Shown: positions 44,177 through 56,533, counted from the stretch's first letter. The stretch: DNA of 64,000 nt from Euryodendron excelsum (GCA_033060915.1 CM065389.1:14457501-14521500), one strand, 5' to 3'. Notes: generated from the letters alone by a model not told the origin. A program made the numbers and translations.

Positions 44177-44732
44177 TGATGCAGCGGCTATTAAAAGAAT
44201 AATAAAATACACTCTAATTCGTTGATTCACTATGAATATCGGATTCAGAGTCGTCCTGCAACCTATTGATTCACCACGAATGCTAGGTTCTAGGGCATCA
44301 AACACTCGTTGATTTTCGTAAAAAATACCGAATGGTTGGAAAAAGTACAAAACGCACACAAACTTTATTAAACATCAAAAACTGCTGACAAGTGTCTTAA
44401 CACGACTATAAATATGTAACATGAAACCCTAGGCCCGGGACAAACCGGATTAATTAAGAAAAAACAAAAGCCCAAAGCAAAAGAAGCCCAAAAAAAACAA
44501 AACAGGCCGAAAACGACACTTAGAAGCATTTTTTCACGATTTCCTAGGCCGGACAATCATTCTATATTTTTCTCTTTCTCCGGCTCGTCGATACCTTTTC
44601 AACAACATATTATAATGGCGAAACGGAGTTACGAGTCAAAAGTTATAGTCGATTGAAGTTTACCGACCACCGGCCCGAATATATCGCCTCCTCTACATAT
44701 CCAAGTATTCGTCAGCTATACGATCCGCATCA
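44177..44732 (+). mobile_element. ~555-bp solo-LTR-like element, copy 3
   Basis: Starts TGATGCAGCGG, ends GATCCGCATCA, with a perfect TSD TGTGG at 44172-44176 and 44733-44737. It is homologous to 1260-1813 and to the reverse complement of 6412-6988. It is absent from the corresponding place in the first extensin flank (about 8.17 kb), so it arrived after that duplication or was specific to this copy. Confidence 0.88.
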
Positions 44733-45407
44733 TGTGGGAACTGCAGTACATCATCAAAAGAATTCCTGACGTATTTTACAAGGTTGCGTTTTAGACGTCT
44801 CACATGCTTGACTCCGTAAACATTTAGTTTGCAATCTGCAAATTGACAGGCAATCTTTTTCTCTTGACTCGAACTTAATTTTCCTTTTAAAATAGTAATC
44901 TATTTTTTCAGAGTAAAATACAATAAAGATGACTACCTAGCTAGCTCATTAACTATTAATCGGAATTTTCGAAGAATTAACTTGGCAAAAATTCTTAGTC
45001 ATGGTGTGGTGGTCACTGAATTTTTAATGGTTCTTGAAGTTATGAAGAGCTAGGTCTACGCAATGTGACCCTCCCATGATACAATAATCTTTAAGTAAAT
45101 TAAGTTGTGCTGAAGCTTTGACTTGGTTGTATAATCTATCTTGCCACTGGCATAGAGACATCCAAATTAAATTTTGATTTGCACCAATTACTTTGCAAAG
45201 GATAACATTTTTTAATGTGTTGATTTGTAAACTACGAAGCGATTGATTGGTAGCCTGGTGGGTGATGAATAGCTTTTGGAGCCAAGTTCTAACTACGATA
45301 AATAGACTCATGGTCAAGATTTATCTGTCGGCCTGCTTGTAAAAGGAGTGGCCGCCCAGGCTAAAATAAATATATTTCGCCAATTTATTAATTTCAAAAA
45401 TACTTCC

Positions 45408-45890
45408 AGCATATATAAACAGGGAACCAGAAATTTTATCAAGAGGCTATGAAAAATTAAGGTAAATTTTTTTTAATTTTGTTAAGAGGCTAAGATAAAA
45501 AAAAAAAATCTTGAATTTTAAAAGGTCAAGGTAAAAGTTTCTGAATTTTGTTGAAGCAAATGTTAAAACTCTTGAATTTTTTAAAGGTCAAGATGAAAAT
45601 TTTTTGAATTTTGTTGGGGCTATGGTAAAAATTCTTAAATTTTAAAAGTTTAAAAGAAAAAATTTTAAAATTTGAGAGGCCAATATACCCTTTCTTTTTA
45701 TAAATACTTGAAATTAGTAAGGCTAAGTGAAAAATTAATCAAAGTAGAAGGATCATGGCCCCTATTGTCTAAGCATGATTCTGCCCCTTCATATAAATCA
45801 ATGTAGCCATGCAAAACAAAATACTACAAAACGGTACAATATTTTGCATTTCTTTTTTATTTAATTTTTTTACTCATCAAAAGGAATTAT
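45408..45890. mobile_element. Insertion absent from the other duplicate
   Basis: Alignment by eye with 8800-8900 breaks after AAAATACTT and resumes near 45960, leaving about 500 extra bp here. The insert contains repeated TTGAATTTT and GGTCAAG segments, and ends resembling the CCAGAAATTT and TGGCCCC text of hAT-like MITEs. Exact termini were not determined. Confidence 0.35.
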
Positions 45891-46739
45891 AAAGTGAGTC
45901 GGAATCGAAAAAAAAAATTTAGAAAAAGGATTCCAACTGCTGACCTTCCGTGCATACCTTTTTCACTTAAGGAAGAGCTGTAGGTAGCATTCAATGTGAA
46001 CACAGATTCTTGTCAGAGGAAGACCTACAAAGAATAGATTTTGTTATCCTCAGTTGCCGACTTCTACTTAGAAGAGTGCCCAAAGGCCTCACGGTGGTAC
46101 TGCGACGAGTGTGGAGCAGCATACACCTAGAGGCCTCCGACTTCTCAAATTTTTAAAAATTTTATTTTGTCCTGTAATTTTAGAAATATTCTTCAATTTG
46201 TCCTTTAAATTTATAAAAAATCCATTTTTACCTATAATATTAAAAATATTTTTAATTTATTCCCCTAGAATTTTTGTAACTCTTATATCAATTATTTTGC
46301 TTTGAAATGTTTTCATATATAATATACAAGTTACTATACATTATATAAAAAGTTTAAAATTGAATAGAAAAAGAATTTTCTAAAACTGTGATTAATGGCT
46401 ATTCTTCATGCATGAATTTTATGACTATGCCCCTGAATCCTACGAAGCTAACTGTTGCAACCAAAGATGTAGCAAGAAAATACAAGGATCGTTGTCTTCA
46501 GCTGCGCCTTTACACCCTTCTACTAAATAAACCTAAGTGAAAATGCAATAAATATGCATAAAGTGGGGAATTTTGGGGGATTGCTTTTATCAATTTTTTT
46601 TTTGGTTCTTAATTCTTGGCTTATTCAACACCTAACACCATCTCTCTCTTTCCAACAAGTAAAAGGATTGCAGAGATTGAGAGTTTGAGACCATATCAAC
46701 CCAACATACTTCAAGGCATTACGTTGTTGATTACGTGCT

Positions 46740-47001
46740 GACTTCGATGTTTACTCTTTCATTAAATCGAGGGAAGACGGTGCATGTCACATGGATATAA
46801 ACAATCATCTAAGCAAATCCTAAGGATGCCCATGTTTTGCTACAACCTGCACGACAGATTTCAGCTATTTGACTTCGATGTTTACTCTTTCATTAAATCG
46901 AGGGAAGACGGTGCATGTCACATGGATATAAACAATCATCTAAGCAAATCCTAAGGATGCCCATGTTTTGCTACAACCTGCATGACAGATTTCAGCTATT
47001 T
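46740..47001 (+). repeat. 131-bp perfect tandem duplication
   Basis: 46740-46870 and 46871-47001 are identical except for one C/T difference near the end. The equivalent place in the first duplicate (about 9600-9680) has a single copy, so this is a recent local duplication. Confidence 0.95.
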
Positions 47002-47391
47002 GATTAAGTGATATATGATCAAACCATTAACAATCGCATGCCATGCATAAGTAAAAATGAATCAAGTACAAACAAAACAAAACACACGATATTTTTGTGT
47101 GAAAATCTAACTAAAAAAAAAATACGGTATCTAATCCAGCTAACTAAGCACTATTAAGAATTAATATAAAATAGTCAACTTGCTACTCAGCCTTAGATAC
47201 TTCCAATCTTCGGGTGCTGAATCCATACACTTGCAGGGTGTGCTCTTTTTGTATAAACCGAATTCCAAAATCATGTATCTATCTCTCGATACGATTCTTT
47301 AATGTTTGATTAAGTGTCGAGCTCCACAACACCACTACAATCCTCCAAGAGCTGAACTCAAATCAACCAATGTCCACTTCATCAGACAAAG

Positions 47392-48934
47392 TGATTACAC
47401 TTCAAAAGTATAATTCAAGCCCTTACTTCAGGGCTTTGTTAGTGTTAAGTTTTGTGTAATAAGCTCTTTTTATATAATGTTTGCATATTAATGAGTTTCA
47501 TTGTTTCTTTGTAGGTTTTCCAGCTAAGAAGGCCAAGATAGGGGCAAAAAATAGAAAGTGTGCCAAATTTGCACTAGCGTCAGGACGAAAGATTTCAGCA
47601 TCTTGACAATCAGAGAGCTCCTGCTGAAGAAAGTGGCCTAGCGTCAGGACAATGCTCGTTAGTGTTCTGATGATTAGAGAGCCTACTATTTCCTCAAATG
47701 ACTTAGCATCAGGACTATCAATTCAACTGTCCTGACGCTCAGAATGAATAAAGCCCAGATGAATAAGGTTAGCGTTAGGACGATCAATTCTATTGTCCTA
47801 ACGATCAGAGTCATTGAAGCCAAGTTATTTGCATTAGCGACATGACGCTAACTTTACCGTCCTGACACTAGGTTTTGTAATTGAATTATACATACATTTT
47901 TGTATCTATTTTGGCCAGCCATGTGGGCTGTGAAAGGCAGGGTATGACATTTTTGTAGATATATAGAGTTGTTTTGAGGGTTAAAAAAGTTAGTTTTTAG
48001 AGAGAGAAAGTCTTAGACTCTTCGTTCTTGCATTTTCTTGGAAGCCAAACACTCAATTACAGTAATCATATTCCAGATTTGATGTTCTTAATGTTCTCTA
48101 TCATCTTCTACCTACTTATCTTCATGGAGATGGCCAACTAATCTTCTCAATTGGATGCAATTGTGAATATTCATCAAGGACTGCATGGGATTTGAAAGGA
48201 CGTTTATGATCTTGATTGAATATCTTCAAATCTGTTTCTTCTTCATTAATCTCACTTAGAACTCTTGCGATTATAATCATGGTCTTTGAAATTGTGTTTT
48301 TCTCACTAGGAACTTCAATTTCTTATTGAATTTAACTCTAATTATATAAGAATTTAAGGATTTCATAGCCATATCTTTCGAATTAAGGCTCCAAGAAAGG
48401 GATTCTTGGTTTGAGTAAATTGGATTCTCTACAACTCCCACTGCATGAATTGATGGATTGTATCAATTGTGTCCAATTCTTTTCCTATCACTATTTAAAT
48501 CTCTTGATATTTGCTTGAATTGAATTTACTTCAATTGGATTGAATTGATTTCATTTTTAGATTCTCTTTAAGTAGTAATTGATCATGTTTCTCTAGTCTA
48601 ATTAGTTGTCAAACCATAATGTTTTAATTAGTAGAATTGAGTTACTTTAATTCCCTTAGTTTAGTGTTAATTGTCTTTTACTTTCTATGTCATTTGCTTA
48701 GTATAGTTAACTAAATAATTCAAAACTCCCAAAAAGTTTTTTGGTCTTATTTTAGTTACTTCATGATCAAAGTTTCCCTATTTTGCAATTGAATTGGATA
48801 GTGCTCTCACTTGCTTTCGTTTTGTGCATATAACTATATTGGTTTAGATCCCTTGGGAGAATGATAACCAGTCCTCACTGGTTGAACTACAGCACGGCCA
48901 CTTATCTTTGAAGTGCACGTTTGGAAGTGAATCA
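47392..48934 (+). repeat. 5' LTR of the Athila-like element
   Basis: Starts TGATTACACTTC and ends GGAAGTGAATCA. It carries an array of AGCGTCAGGACGAT-type motifs at about 47575-47880, each paired with an inverted GTCCTGACG and TCAGA. Matches 60573-62154. Confidence 0.92.
47575..47880 (+). repeat. GTCAGGAC/GTCCTGAC palindromic array in the 5' LTR
   Basis: Five or six diverged units of about 50-60 bp. Each has TAGCGTCAGGAC(G/A)AT, a short spacer, then the inverted GTCCTGACG(A/C)TCAGA. The same array is in the 3' LTR (about 60755-61055), and a related one is internal at 56230-56470. Confidence 0.85.
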
Positions 48935-48939
48935 AGTTT

Positions 48940-48959
48940 TGGTGCCATTACTGGGGATC
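48940..48959 (+). promoter_or_regulatory. Primer binding site, tRNA-Asp type
   Basis: The 20 nt from TGGTGCC to GGGGATC differ at four places from the complement of the plant tRNA-Asp 3' end. All four differences are C-to-T or G-to-A. A tRNA-Asp primer is a known property of Athila elements. Confidence 0.85.
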
Positions 48960-49358
48960 TTGCAAAGCAAAGCCAAAAATTAAAACATAAAAAAAAATTA
49001 CAAAATAGGTGGAAGTTGATCACCCACCTCCGAGGGAATTATCTACAGCTTTGAGCAAGGTTGATCCCTAAAACCCTTTATATGAATATGTTTGCTAGAT
49101 ATCTTTGGTTTTTCTTTTTTGTAGTTTCGTTTGTGTGGTTAATTAGGTTGCATAGCATTTTGCTAAGGGCATTAGTGGGAGGTAGGCTAGTGTGCTTTAA
49201 TTGTGAATTGGTGGTATTGTTGAGCATGTGGAGTAGGAGATTGGAGTTGAAAAGCCGTTGTTCGGCATTGCATTGGAAAAAGCTATTATCCGGCATTTAT
49301 ATGTTTGTGTATGATGTGCTACTAGGATTTAGACATCTCATTTGTTGCATACATTTGC

Positions 49359-50566
49359 ATGCCATCATTCACACAAGATATGTACGGGCGTCTTGTGAGG
49401 CTTGCGAGTTCTAGTCATTCATCATCTTCAGTCAACAAACCTACTCCCGGTTTACCCCTCATTGTTGACCTAGGATTCATCCCTATGGAGAACGTGAACG
49501 AGGGTGGTGGGCTGCTCAATTTCATACCACCTAACCATGATGGATTGCCTATACCACCAATGGGTGGTGGGCTGCCTAATCTTCCAAACCAAGTAGGGGG
49601 TGAGGAATTTGAGAGAGAAAGAGCGTCCATGGAGACCATGCCGCTCCTTAGCATCGAACCTTGAGGGATTACATGAATCCCCCAAAACAAGCCCCTACTT
49701 AATGCCTTGTTTTTCCACTACACTACAATATTTTAAACATTCGTCCGGGGATGATACATTTTCTTCTAGAATTTTATGGGTTGAAGCATCCTTATTCATT
49801 CATTAAGGAGTTGGAGGATGCATGTTCCCTCGTGATGGATAACTCATGTCCAAGGGAAATATTCTTCATGAAGCTTTTTCCTTTTTGTCTCAAGGATAGA
49901 TCCAAGTCGTGGTTCAATTCCTTGAGGTCATTGTCTATCCGTACATGACAAGTGCTTCAAGAGGAACTTTTAAAGAAATATTTTTTAAAAAAATCGCACC
50001 GAGGCACGTAGATACCAAATTTCTCAGTTTTCTCCCATGTTGGGAAAATCATTTTTTTAGTGTTGGGAGCGTTACAAGGACCTTTTAATGGCTTGCCCAC
50101 ATCATGGTTACCCTGAGTGGCGTATCATCCAAACTTTCTTTGCCACGCTTACACCCCAGTTAACGCAATTTGTAGAAACCATATGTGCTGGGATGTTTAT
50201 GGATAAATAATCCCATGAAGCATTTGCTTGTTTTGACAATCTAGCAAATTTGACTAGGGATTGGGCAACGACCAGGACTCAAAATCCCAAGGTTCAGCCT
50301 TTTCCACAATGGGTAAAGTACCAACTTAAAGAGAATGATGATGTGAATGCCCGGCTTGCTACTTTGGCAAGAAAATTAGAGGCCCTTGAAATTAAGTGTG
50401 TGAGTGTTATAGAGGCTGAGGTGGTAAAAGACATGTGTTGCATTGTGTGTGATACAACGGATCATGACATGGTGTCATGTCCTATGATACCGGGGTTGAA
50501 AGAGGCCTTGCCTGGCCAAGTCCATGCAATTGGTCAATACAATAGAGGAGGGAGTAACCCTTATTA
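49359..50566 (+). pseudogene. Athila-like gag remnant
   Basis: Three frames carry gag. 49359-49664 is an N-terminal Gly/Pro-rich leader. 49751-49948 is capsid text, with LFPFCLKDRSKSWFNSL being the conserved retrotransposon gag segment. From 50250 to the end comes a further capsid piece and a zinc knuckle, CIVCDTTDHDMVSC, which fits CX2CX4HX4C. Capsid text such as CWERYKD lies between them at about 50065. At least two frameshifts and several stops separate the pieces. Confidence 0.85.
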
Positions 50567-50905
50567 AAATACCTAAAACTCGGGGTGGAAGGATCACCCA
50601 AATTTCTCTTGAAATGGTGAGGGGTCTTCGAACCCCCAAGCTTATCAAGGAGGATTTCAAAATCCTCAACCCTACCAAGCACCTCCTCCACCATATCAAA
50701 TATAAGCTTACCAACCTTACAAACAACCACTCGTAGCACAATATCAAACTCAATCCAAGACATACCAACTACCACATAAGAGGCCTTTGGAGGATAATGT
50801 TTATCAATTGGCCAATGAAATGAAGGGGGGGTGACTACTAGGGTTGATAAACAAGAGAAACTTCTTGAACAAAGTGCTCAGATGCTTGAGGATATGTAAA
50901 AACAA

Positions 50906-51967
50906 ATGTCTATCTCGACACAAGCTTTCACCCAAAATGTCCCGGATAGATTTCCGGCACAACCTCAACTCAATTCAGCAATGAGGCAAGTACATATAAC
51001 CGAGGGAACAAGAGACCCTCAAAACAATCATGCTCAAGTACAAGTTGTCACCACCCTTAGAAGTGGAAAGGTCATTAATAAAACTATTCAACCGAAAGGT
51101 GACACTCCCAAAGAGTGTTTCAAAAAGGGTGAGAATAAAGAGATAAAAGGAGAGAAGAGAATATCTGGAGAGAATGAGAAAGAGATGAACAACCAAAAGA
51201 GGGAAAAGAAAGTAGAGAATGAAACTACTAAGAAACCTTGTGAACCATTAGATGAAGCCAAGAGGGAGAGGGAGAGGAACATTCTTAAACATGCTCATTT
51301 TCCCCAAAGGTTAACCAAGCCTAAAAATGAGAGCCTTAATGCTGAAATATATGAGGTTTTTAAAGATATGAAGGTTAACATCCCAATTCTTGATGTAATC
51401 AAACAAATTCCTTCGTATGCAAAGTTCCTTAAGGACTTGTGCATATTCAAGAGAAGATTGCAAGTGAAAGAAATGGCCATGATGAATGAAAGCCAAAGTA
51501 CCATCTTGCAATGCAAGACGATGCCCAAATATAAGGACCCTAGTTGTCCTATCATTTCATGCACCATAGGAGGCCACACTTTAGATCATGCTCTTCTTGT
51601 TCTAGGCTTTAGTGTCAATGTTCTTCCTTATTCTGTTTATAAAGAACTTGGATTAGGTAAGTTAAAACCCACTAAAGTTGTCCTAGAATTAGCGAATTGA
51701 TCTGTTAAGGTGCCTAAGGAAGTCTTAGAAGATGTGCTTATCCAAGTTGATAATTTCTTCTTTCCCATTGATTTTATAGTCTTGGAGACTCAACCCGCAG
51801 AAAATGTCAAGGCTCACATTCCCATCATCTTAGGTCGTCCCTTCCTAGCAGCCGCTAATGCTATCATTCATATACAGAGTGGGGTGGTGGCTTTATCTTT
51901 TGGGAACACCACTTTTGAAATGAACATCTTCTCGGTATCTAAGAAAATGGGAGAGTGTGAGGATGTT
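50906..51967 (+). pseudogene. Gag-pol linker and aspartic protease, Asp lost
   Basis: One frame holds a 264-codon Lys/Glu-rich linker, then KVNIPILDVIKQIPSYAKFL and CPIISCTIGGHTLDHALL, leading to the protease active site, which reads LVLGFSVN. Gypsy proteases have an Asp-Leu/Ser-Gly-Ala/Ser core, and in Athila-type elements an Asp-Leu-Gly-Ala. Here Val replaces the catalytic Asp and Phe replaces Ala. A single TGA at 51698-51700 interrupts the frame, which then continues to 51967 with ILGRPFL, the conserved C-terminal protease box. Confidence 0.88.
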
Positions 51968-52338
51968 TGAGAGGTTGACTTGATTGATGTGATAGTCCAA
52001 GACTATTTTGAAAAGGAGTTCTTTGATGACCCCTTAGAAAAAGCCATAGTGATGAGTGAGTCTGATGACTCGCTTAAAGATAAGAGTATGGTGATAGAGA
52101 GTCTAGTAACCTAGGTTTAGAAAGTAACTCTTACATGCATGTGAATCAATAGATTCTTTCTTTTGAGCCTTTAGAATCTAGTGTCATCAAACCAATACCT
52201 TCGGAAGAGAAACCTCTGGTGCCAAAATAAAAGCCTTTGCCTACTACTTTGAAATATGTATTTTTAGGAGAAAGAAAAGCTTACCCCGTTGTGATATCTT
52301 CTAACTTATCTTCAAGCCAAGAGAAGGGGTAAATCACC

Positions 52339-53230
52339 TTGCTTAAGAATCATAAAAAAGCTCTAGGGTGGACCATAGCCGACCTTCATGGGATTAGCCC
52401 ACTTGTGTGCACCCATCACATCTTTCTAGAGAATAAGGCTAAACCCGTGAGACAAATGCAAAGACATTTGAACCCTAGCATGAAGGAAGTTGTGAGAGGT
52501 GAAGTGCTTAAACTTTTAGATGCGGGTATCATTTACCCCATTTCCAATTCCAAATGGCTAAGTCCAACTCAAGTGGTTCCTAAGAAATCAAGTGTCACAG
52601 TTGTCAAGAATGAGCAAAATGAACTAATTCCCACTAGGATTCAAACCGGGTGGAGAATGTGCATTAATTACTGTACACTTAATGTGGTAACAAGGAAGGA
52701 CCACTTTTCCCTACCTTTCCTTGATCAAGTTTTAGAAAAAGTAGTGGAAAGAGCTTTCTATTGTTTTTTAGATGGTTATTCGGGGTAGAATCAAATTGAA
52801 ATAGCACATTAAGATCAATCCATGACCATATTTACATGTCCTTTTGGTACTTATGCATATAAAATAATGTCGTTCGGCTTGTGCAATGCACCGACCATTT
52901 TCTAAAGATGTATGATGAGTATTTTTAGTAATATGGTTAAGCATTTTGTTGAGGTATTCATGGATGATTTTTCAATTTATGGTGATACCTTGAGTCATGT
53001 CTAGAAAATTTGGGTAAAGTGTTGCAAAGATGTGAAGAGAGTAAGCTTGTGCTTAATTGGGAAAGTGTCATTTCATGGTCACTAGTGGTATAGTTCTGGG
53101 TCACATTGTGTCTTCTAAGGGAATTGAGGTTGACAAAGCTAAAGTTGAACTCGTTCAAAAGTTGCCCACCCCTAGAAATGTAAAAGATGTAAGGTCATTT
53201 CTTAGGCACGCCGGTTTCTATTGGCGATTC
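52339..53230 (+). pseudogene. Gypsy reverse transcriptase
   Basis: 149 codons open from 52339 contain the RT fingers and palm (GIIYPISNSKWLSP, WRMCINYCTLN, FYCFLDGYSG) with the first catalytic Asp in LDGYSG. Stops at 52786 and shortly after interrupt the same frame, which goes on to FGLCNAPTIF and the catalytic FMDD at 52957-52968. Further frameshifts follow. The residues for catalysis are present but the frame is not translatable. Confidence 0.92.
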
Positions 53231-53299
53231 ATATAGGGTTTTAGTGTTATCTCACGTCCCATGTGCAATTTGTTGGCCCATGATGTCCCTTCTGAATGG

Positions 53300-53760
53300 A
53301 CATCTTATGTCAAGAGGCTTTTGATAAGCTAAAGGGGATGTTGACCACTACCCCAATTATACATTCGCCCAATTGGTCCTTACAATTTGAGTAAATGTGT
53401 GACGCAAGTGATTATGCTTTGGGGGCAATCTTAGGATGAAGGGTGGACAAAAATCCTTACGTCATCTACTATGCATTCAAAACCCTTAATGAAGCTTAAC
53501 TTAACTATACCACAACGGAGAAAGAGCTTCTAGCTGTGGTATATGCCCTTGATAAATTTTGGTCTTACTTTGATTGGGTCATTGGACATCATTTATATTG
53601 ATCATGCAGCCCTCAAGTATCTTTTGACCAAAACTGAGGCTAAACCATGACTCATCTGGTGGGTGCTCTTGTTGCAAGACTTTAATATTAAGATTTGACA
53701 TAAGAAAGGGGTTGAGAATATAGTAGTTGACCACTTGTGAAGACTTCCCCACGACAAGGA
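53300..53760 (+). pseudogene. Gypsy RNase H remnant
   Basis: Recognisable text includes CDASDYALGAIL with the first catalytic Asp, VIYYAFKTLNEA, and TTTEKELLAVVYALDKF with the catalytic Glu. Stops and a frameshift break the domain; it sits between RT and integrase as in Ty3/Gypsy. Confidence 0.88.
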
Positions 53761-53794
53761 GGTTGAAGCAGCAACCCCTATTAATGAATACTTT

Positions 53795-55095
53795 TTGGAT
53801 GAACGCGTCTTCCACATCAATGCAATGGAGCAAGTTCCTACAAGGTTTGCAAACATAGTAAATTATCTTGCCACCGGTAAGATTCCTTCACATTGGACTG
53901 CACTAGATCGACGTAGATTCTTTAGGATGATATGTTTATTTCATAGGAGGAACATTACCTATTTAAGTATTATTCAGATCAAGTCATTCGAAGATGTGTA
54001 CCAAATGGTGAATTTCAAAGTATGATAGAGTTTTTTCATTTACAAGCTTGCGGAGGGCACTTCTCATCGAAAAAGACCACGGCTAAAATCCTTCAATGTG
54101 GATTAAATTGGCCATCAATGTTCAAAGATGTGTATGCTTTTTGTTCTTCATGTGGTAGATGCTAAAGGTTAGGCAGCCTCACTCAAGCATATATGATGCC
54201 TCTTCATCCTATTCTTGTTTTAAAATTTTTTTATTGTTGTGGTATCGATTTCATGGGCCTTTTTCCAAATTCATTTGGTTATCTTTATATCAATGTAACC
54301 ATTGATTATGTCTCAAAGTGAGTTGAGGCCATTGCTGCTCGGACCAATGATCATCATGTGGTGGTCAAATTCCTTCAAAAATATATCTTTTCTAGGTTTG
54401 AAATACCACGAGCTATCATAAGTGATGGTGGCACTCACTTCTATAATTGGCCCATGGAATTCCTCGTTAAGAAGTATGGCATTATTCATAAAGTGGGTCT
54501 TCCATACCACCCACAAGCACAAGGCCAAGTCGAATTAGCCAACTGAGAAATCAAAACCATTTTGGAGAAGATGGTCAATCCTTCTAGAAAGGATTGGTCC
54601 ACGAGGCTTATTGATGCTTTGTGGGCATATAGGACCGCCTACAAAACCATTCTCGATGCTTTTCCATACCGTTTGGTTTATGGGAAAGCTTGTCACCTCC
54701 TAGTGGAGGTGGAACACAAGGCTTATTGGGCTATACATCAATTCAATGAAAATGTGGGAGATGTGGGAGACCATTAGAAATTGCAATTAAATGAACTTGA
54801 TGAATTATGCAATGATGCATATGAGAATGCCAAGATATCTAAAGCCCGGATAAAGAAATTTCATGACCAACACGTTCTAAGGAAGAATTTTCAAGTGGGC
54901 CAAAAGGTGTTACTTTACAATTCTAGGCTTCATCTCTTCCTGGGTAATTAAAGAACAATGGTCTGGCCCTTATCAAGTGAAGGAAGTCTTCCCTCATGGG
55001 GCTGTTAAAGTCCAAAATTTCAACAATGGGACTTCATTTTAGGTAAACGGCCAAAGATTGAAGCTCTATTTTCGAACCTTGCTGTGGAGAACTAG
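53795..55095 (+). pseudogene. Gypsy integrase, DDE triad retained
   Basis: The N-terminal zinc finger is recognisable (ACGGHFSSKKT, then CSSC). The core has Asp in GIDFMG near 54248, Asp in IISDGGTHF near 54424, and Glu in GQVELAN 35 residues after the second Asp, the canonical DD35E spacing. One TGA after ELAN interrupts the frame, which resumes at [20 protein letters not shown]. The C-terminal part ends near [12 protein letters not shown]. No chromodomain is visible. Confidence 0.92.
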
Positions 55096-55655
55096 ATTAT
55101 GTGGATCTCGTATATCCACAAATCTTAAGTTGATTATGGCTTGATCAAAATCTAGTTAAGAGTAGGATTTTTTATTCGTTCCTTTCTTAGTTTCTTTTGT
55201 TTTTCTTTCATTTTGAGTTTGCATGTTTCTATTGTAGCATCCTTTAGTTAGATGTGAGGTAACACCATCTTCTCGATGTGATATTATCCAAGTGGGATGG
55301 TTCACCTTATTGTTCATGAACAGTGCTACAATTGTTTTGTTTCTTTTCTTTTTGTTTTATTCTTTTTGTCTTCTTTTGATTAGTAGAAGTGTAGAGCATT
55401 TGTAGTTTTATTTTGAGGGCCTATAGTGGGGTTACGGGGAGGGGTGTTGATTTCAAGTGTTGACTTGAGAATCTTTTAGTACTCTTAGTGCATAGGACAA
55501 CTTGTTGCTATTTATGAAGTTAGTAGGGACTACATGTGAGTAGCTGGGGCAAAGAGTTCTTTATATTCCGGTGTCCATGAGCTCTATCTCGTCGCACCTA
55601 CACGGTTTTAAATTTTTTAACTACTTTCTCTTGAGCCTCTTCATCTCCCCACATC

Positions 55656-55928
55656 ATGGCTTCTAGTGGTTGTGGTATGAAGCCTAACGTCAGTGAAAAG
55701 AGCAATTTGGGGGTGGACATGGAAGACGAGATTGACCCCGAGTATCGGGCTGTTTTGTGTGGTTTACTCCATCTCCATGATGTAGATGTCCCGGATGAGA
55801 CAACCATACGCTTAGCATGTTTGATTGCCCCACACCTTATCGATGATGCCATCGGTGCTGCTTGTGCCCCAAAGTCCGAGACAACCAAGATCGATTGGAA
55901 GGCGAGTTCTTCTAAGAAGCCAAAGTGA
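55656..55928 (+). CDS. Small ORF of unknown function in the Athila-like element
   Basis: A 90-codon ORF starts MASSGCGMKPN and is acidic in the middle (DMEDEIDPEYRAVL), with a basic Ser/Lys end. It lies between integrase and the 3' ORF. I recognise no domain. The sequence preceding it is transcribed-looking but non-coding. It may be a remnant of a longer 3' reading frame or a chance ORF; without homologues I cannot say that it is expressed. Confidence 0.35.
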   Translation: MASSGCGMKPNVSEKSNLGVDMEDEIDPEYRAVLCGLLHLHDVDVPDETTIRLACLIAPHLIDDAIGAACAPKSETTKIDWKASSSKKPK

Positions 55929-56229
55929 TTATGAGTTGGTTGTGTGGTCGTGGTAATAGAGATGTGGTAGTCTGATTCCCTGTTGTTCATGCCACTTGTA
56001 CTTTTTACTTCTTGTAGTTATCCTTTGTATTGCCTTTCATGGTCCGATCTTAATGAACTATGTTGTTTTCCCACCCTGTTGTTTCCCTGCCCTTGTAGTC
56101 TCGCTCTTTGTTTTGTTCTCTCACATTGAGGACAATGCTTCTTTCTAATTTAGGGGTGGGGGCTAAACTTTTGAGAGAATAGCTCTCTTAAGTTTAGAAG
56201 GGTTTGTTCTTTTCTTTTCTCTTAATTGC

Positions 56230-56470
56230 ACTAGCATCAGGACACTTAATTATATCGTTTTAACTTTCAGAGAATCCCATTCTTAGCAAAATTGGCCTAA
56301 TGTCAAGACGATTCATTTCACCGTCCTGACGATCAGAATACGTGGAGTTGCTTCTTTTGCCTAAGAGTCAGGACGCTCTCCTTTTTCGTCCTAATGATCA
56401 GAGAGCATGCTTTTTTCAACATTACATTAGCGTCAGGACGCTAGTTTCCATTATCTTGATGATCAGGTCT
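56230..56470 (+). repeat. Internal copy of the LTR palindromic array
   Basis: Four diverged TAGCGTCAGGACG ... GTCCTGACGATCAGA units lie between integrase and the 3' ORF, about 1.1 kb upstream of that ORF. Their arrangement mirrors the LTR array at 47575-47880. Confidence 0.8.
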
Positions 56471-56532
56471 GGATGGCTAATAAACCCCTAGGGCTCATTT
56501 CCTTTTCATTTCATTCCATCCTAATTAGAACC

Positions 56533-56533
<1 letters not shown>

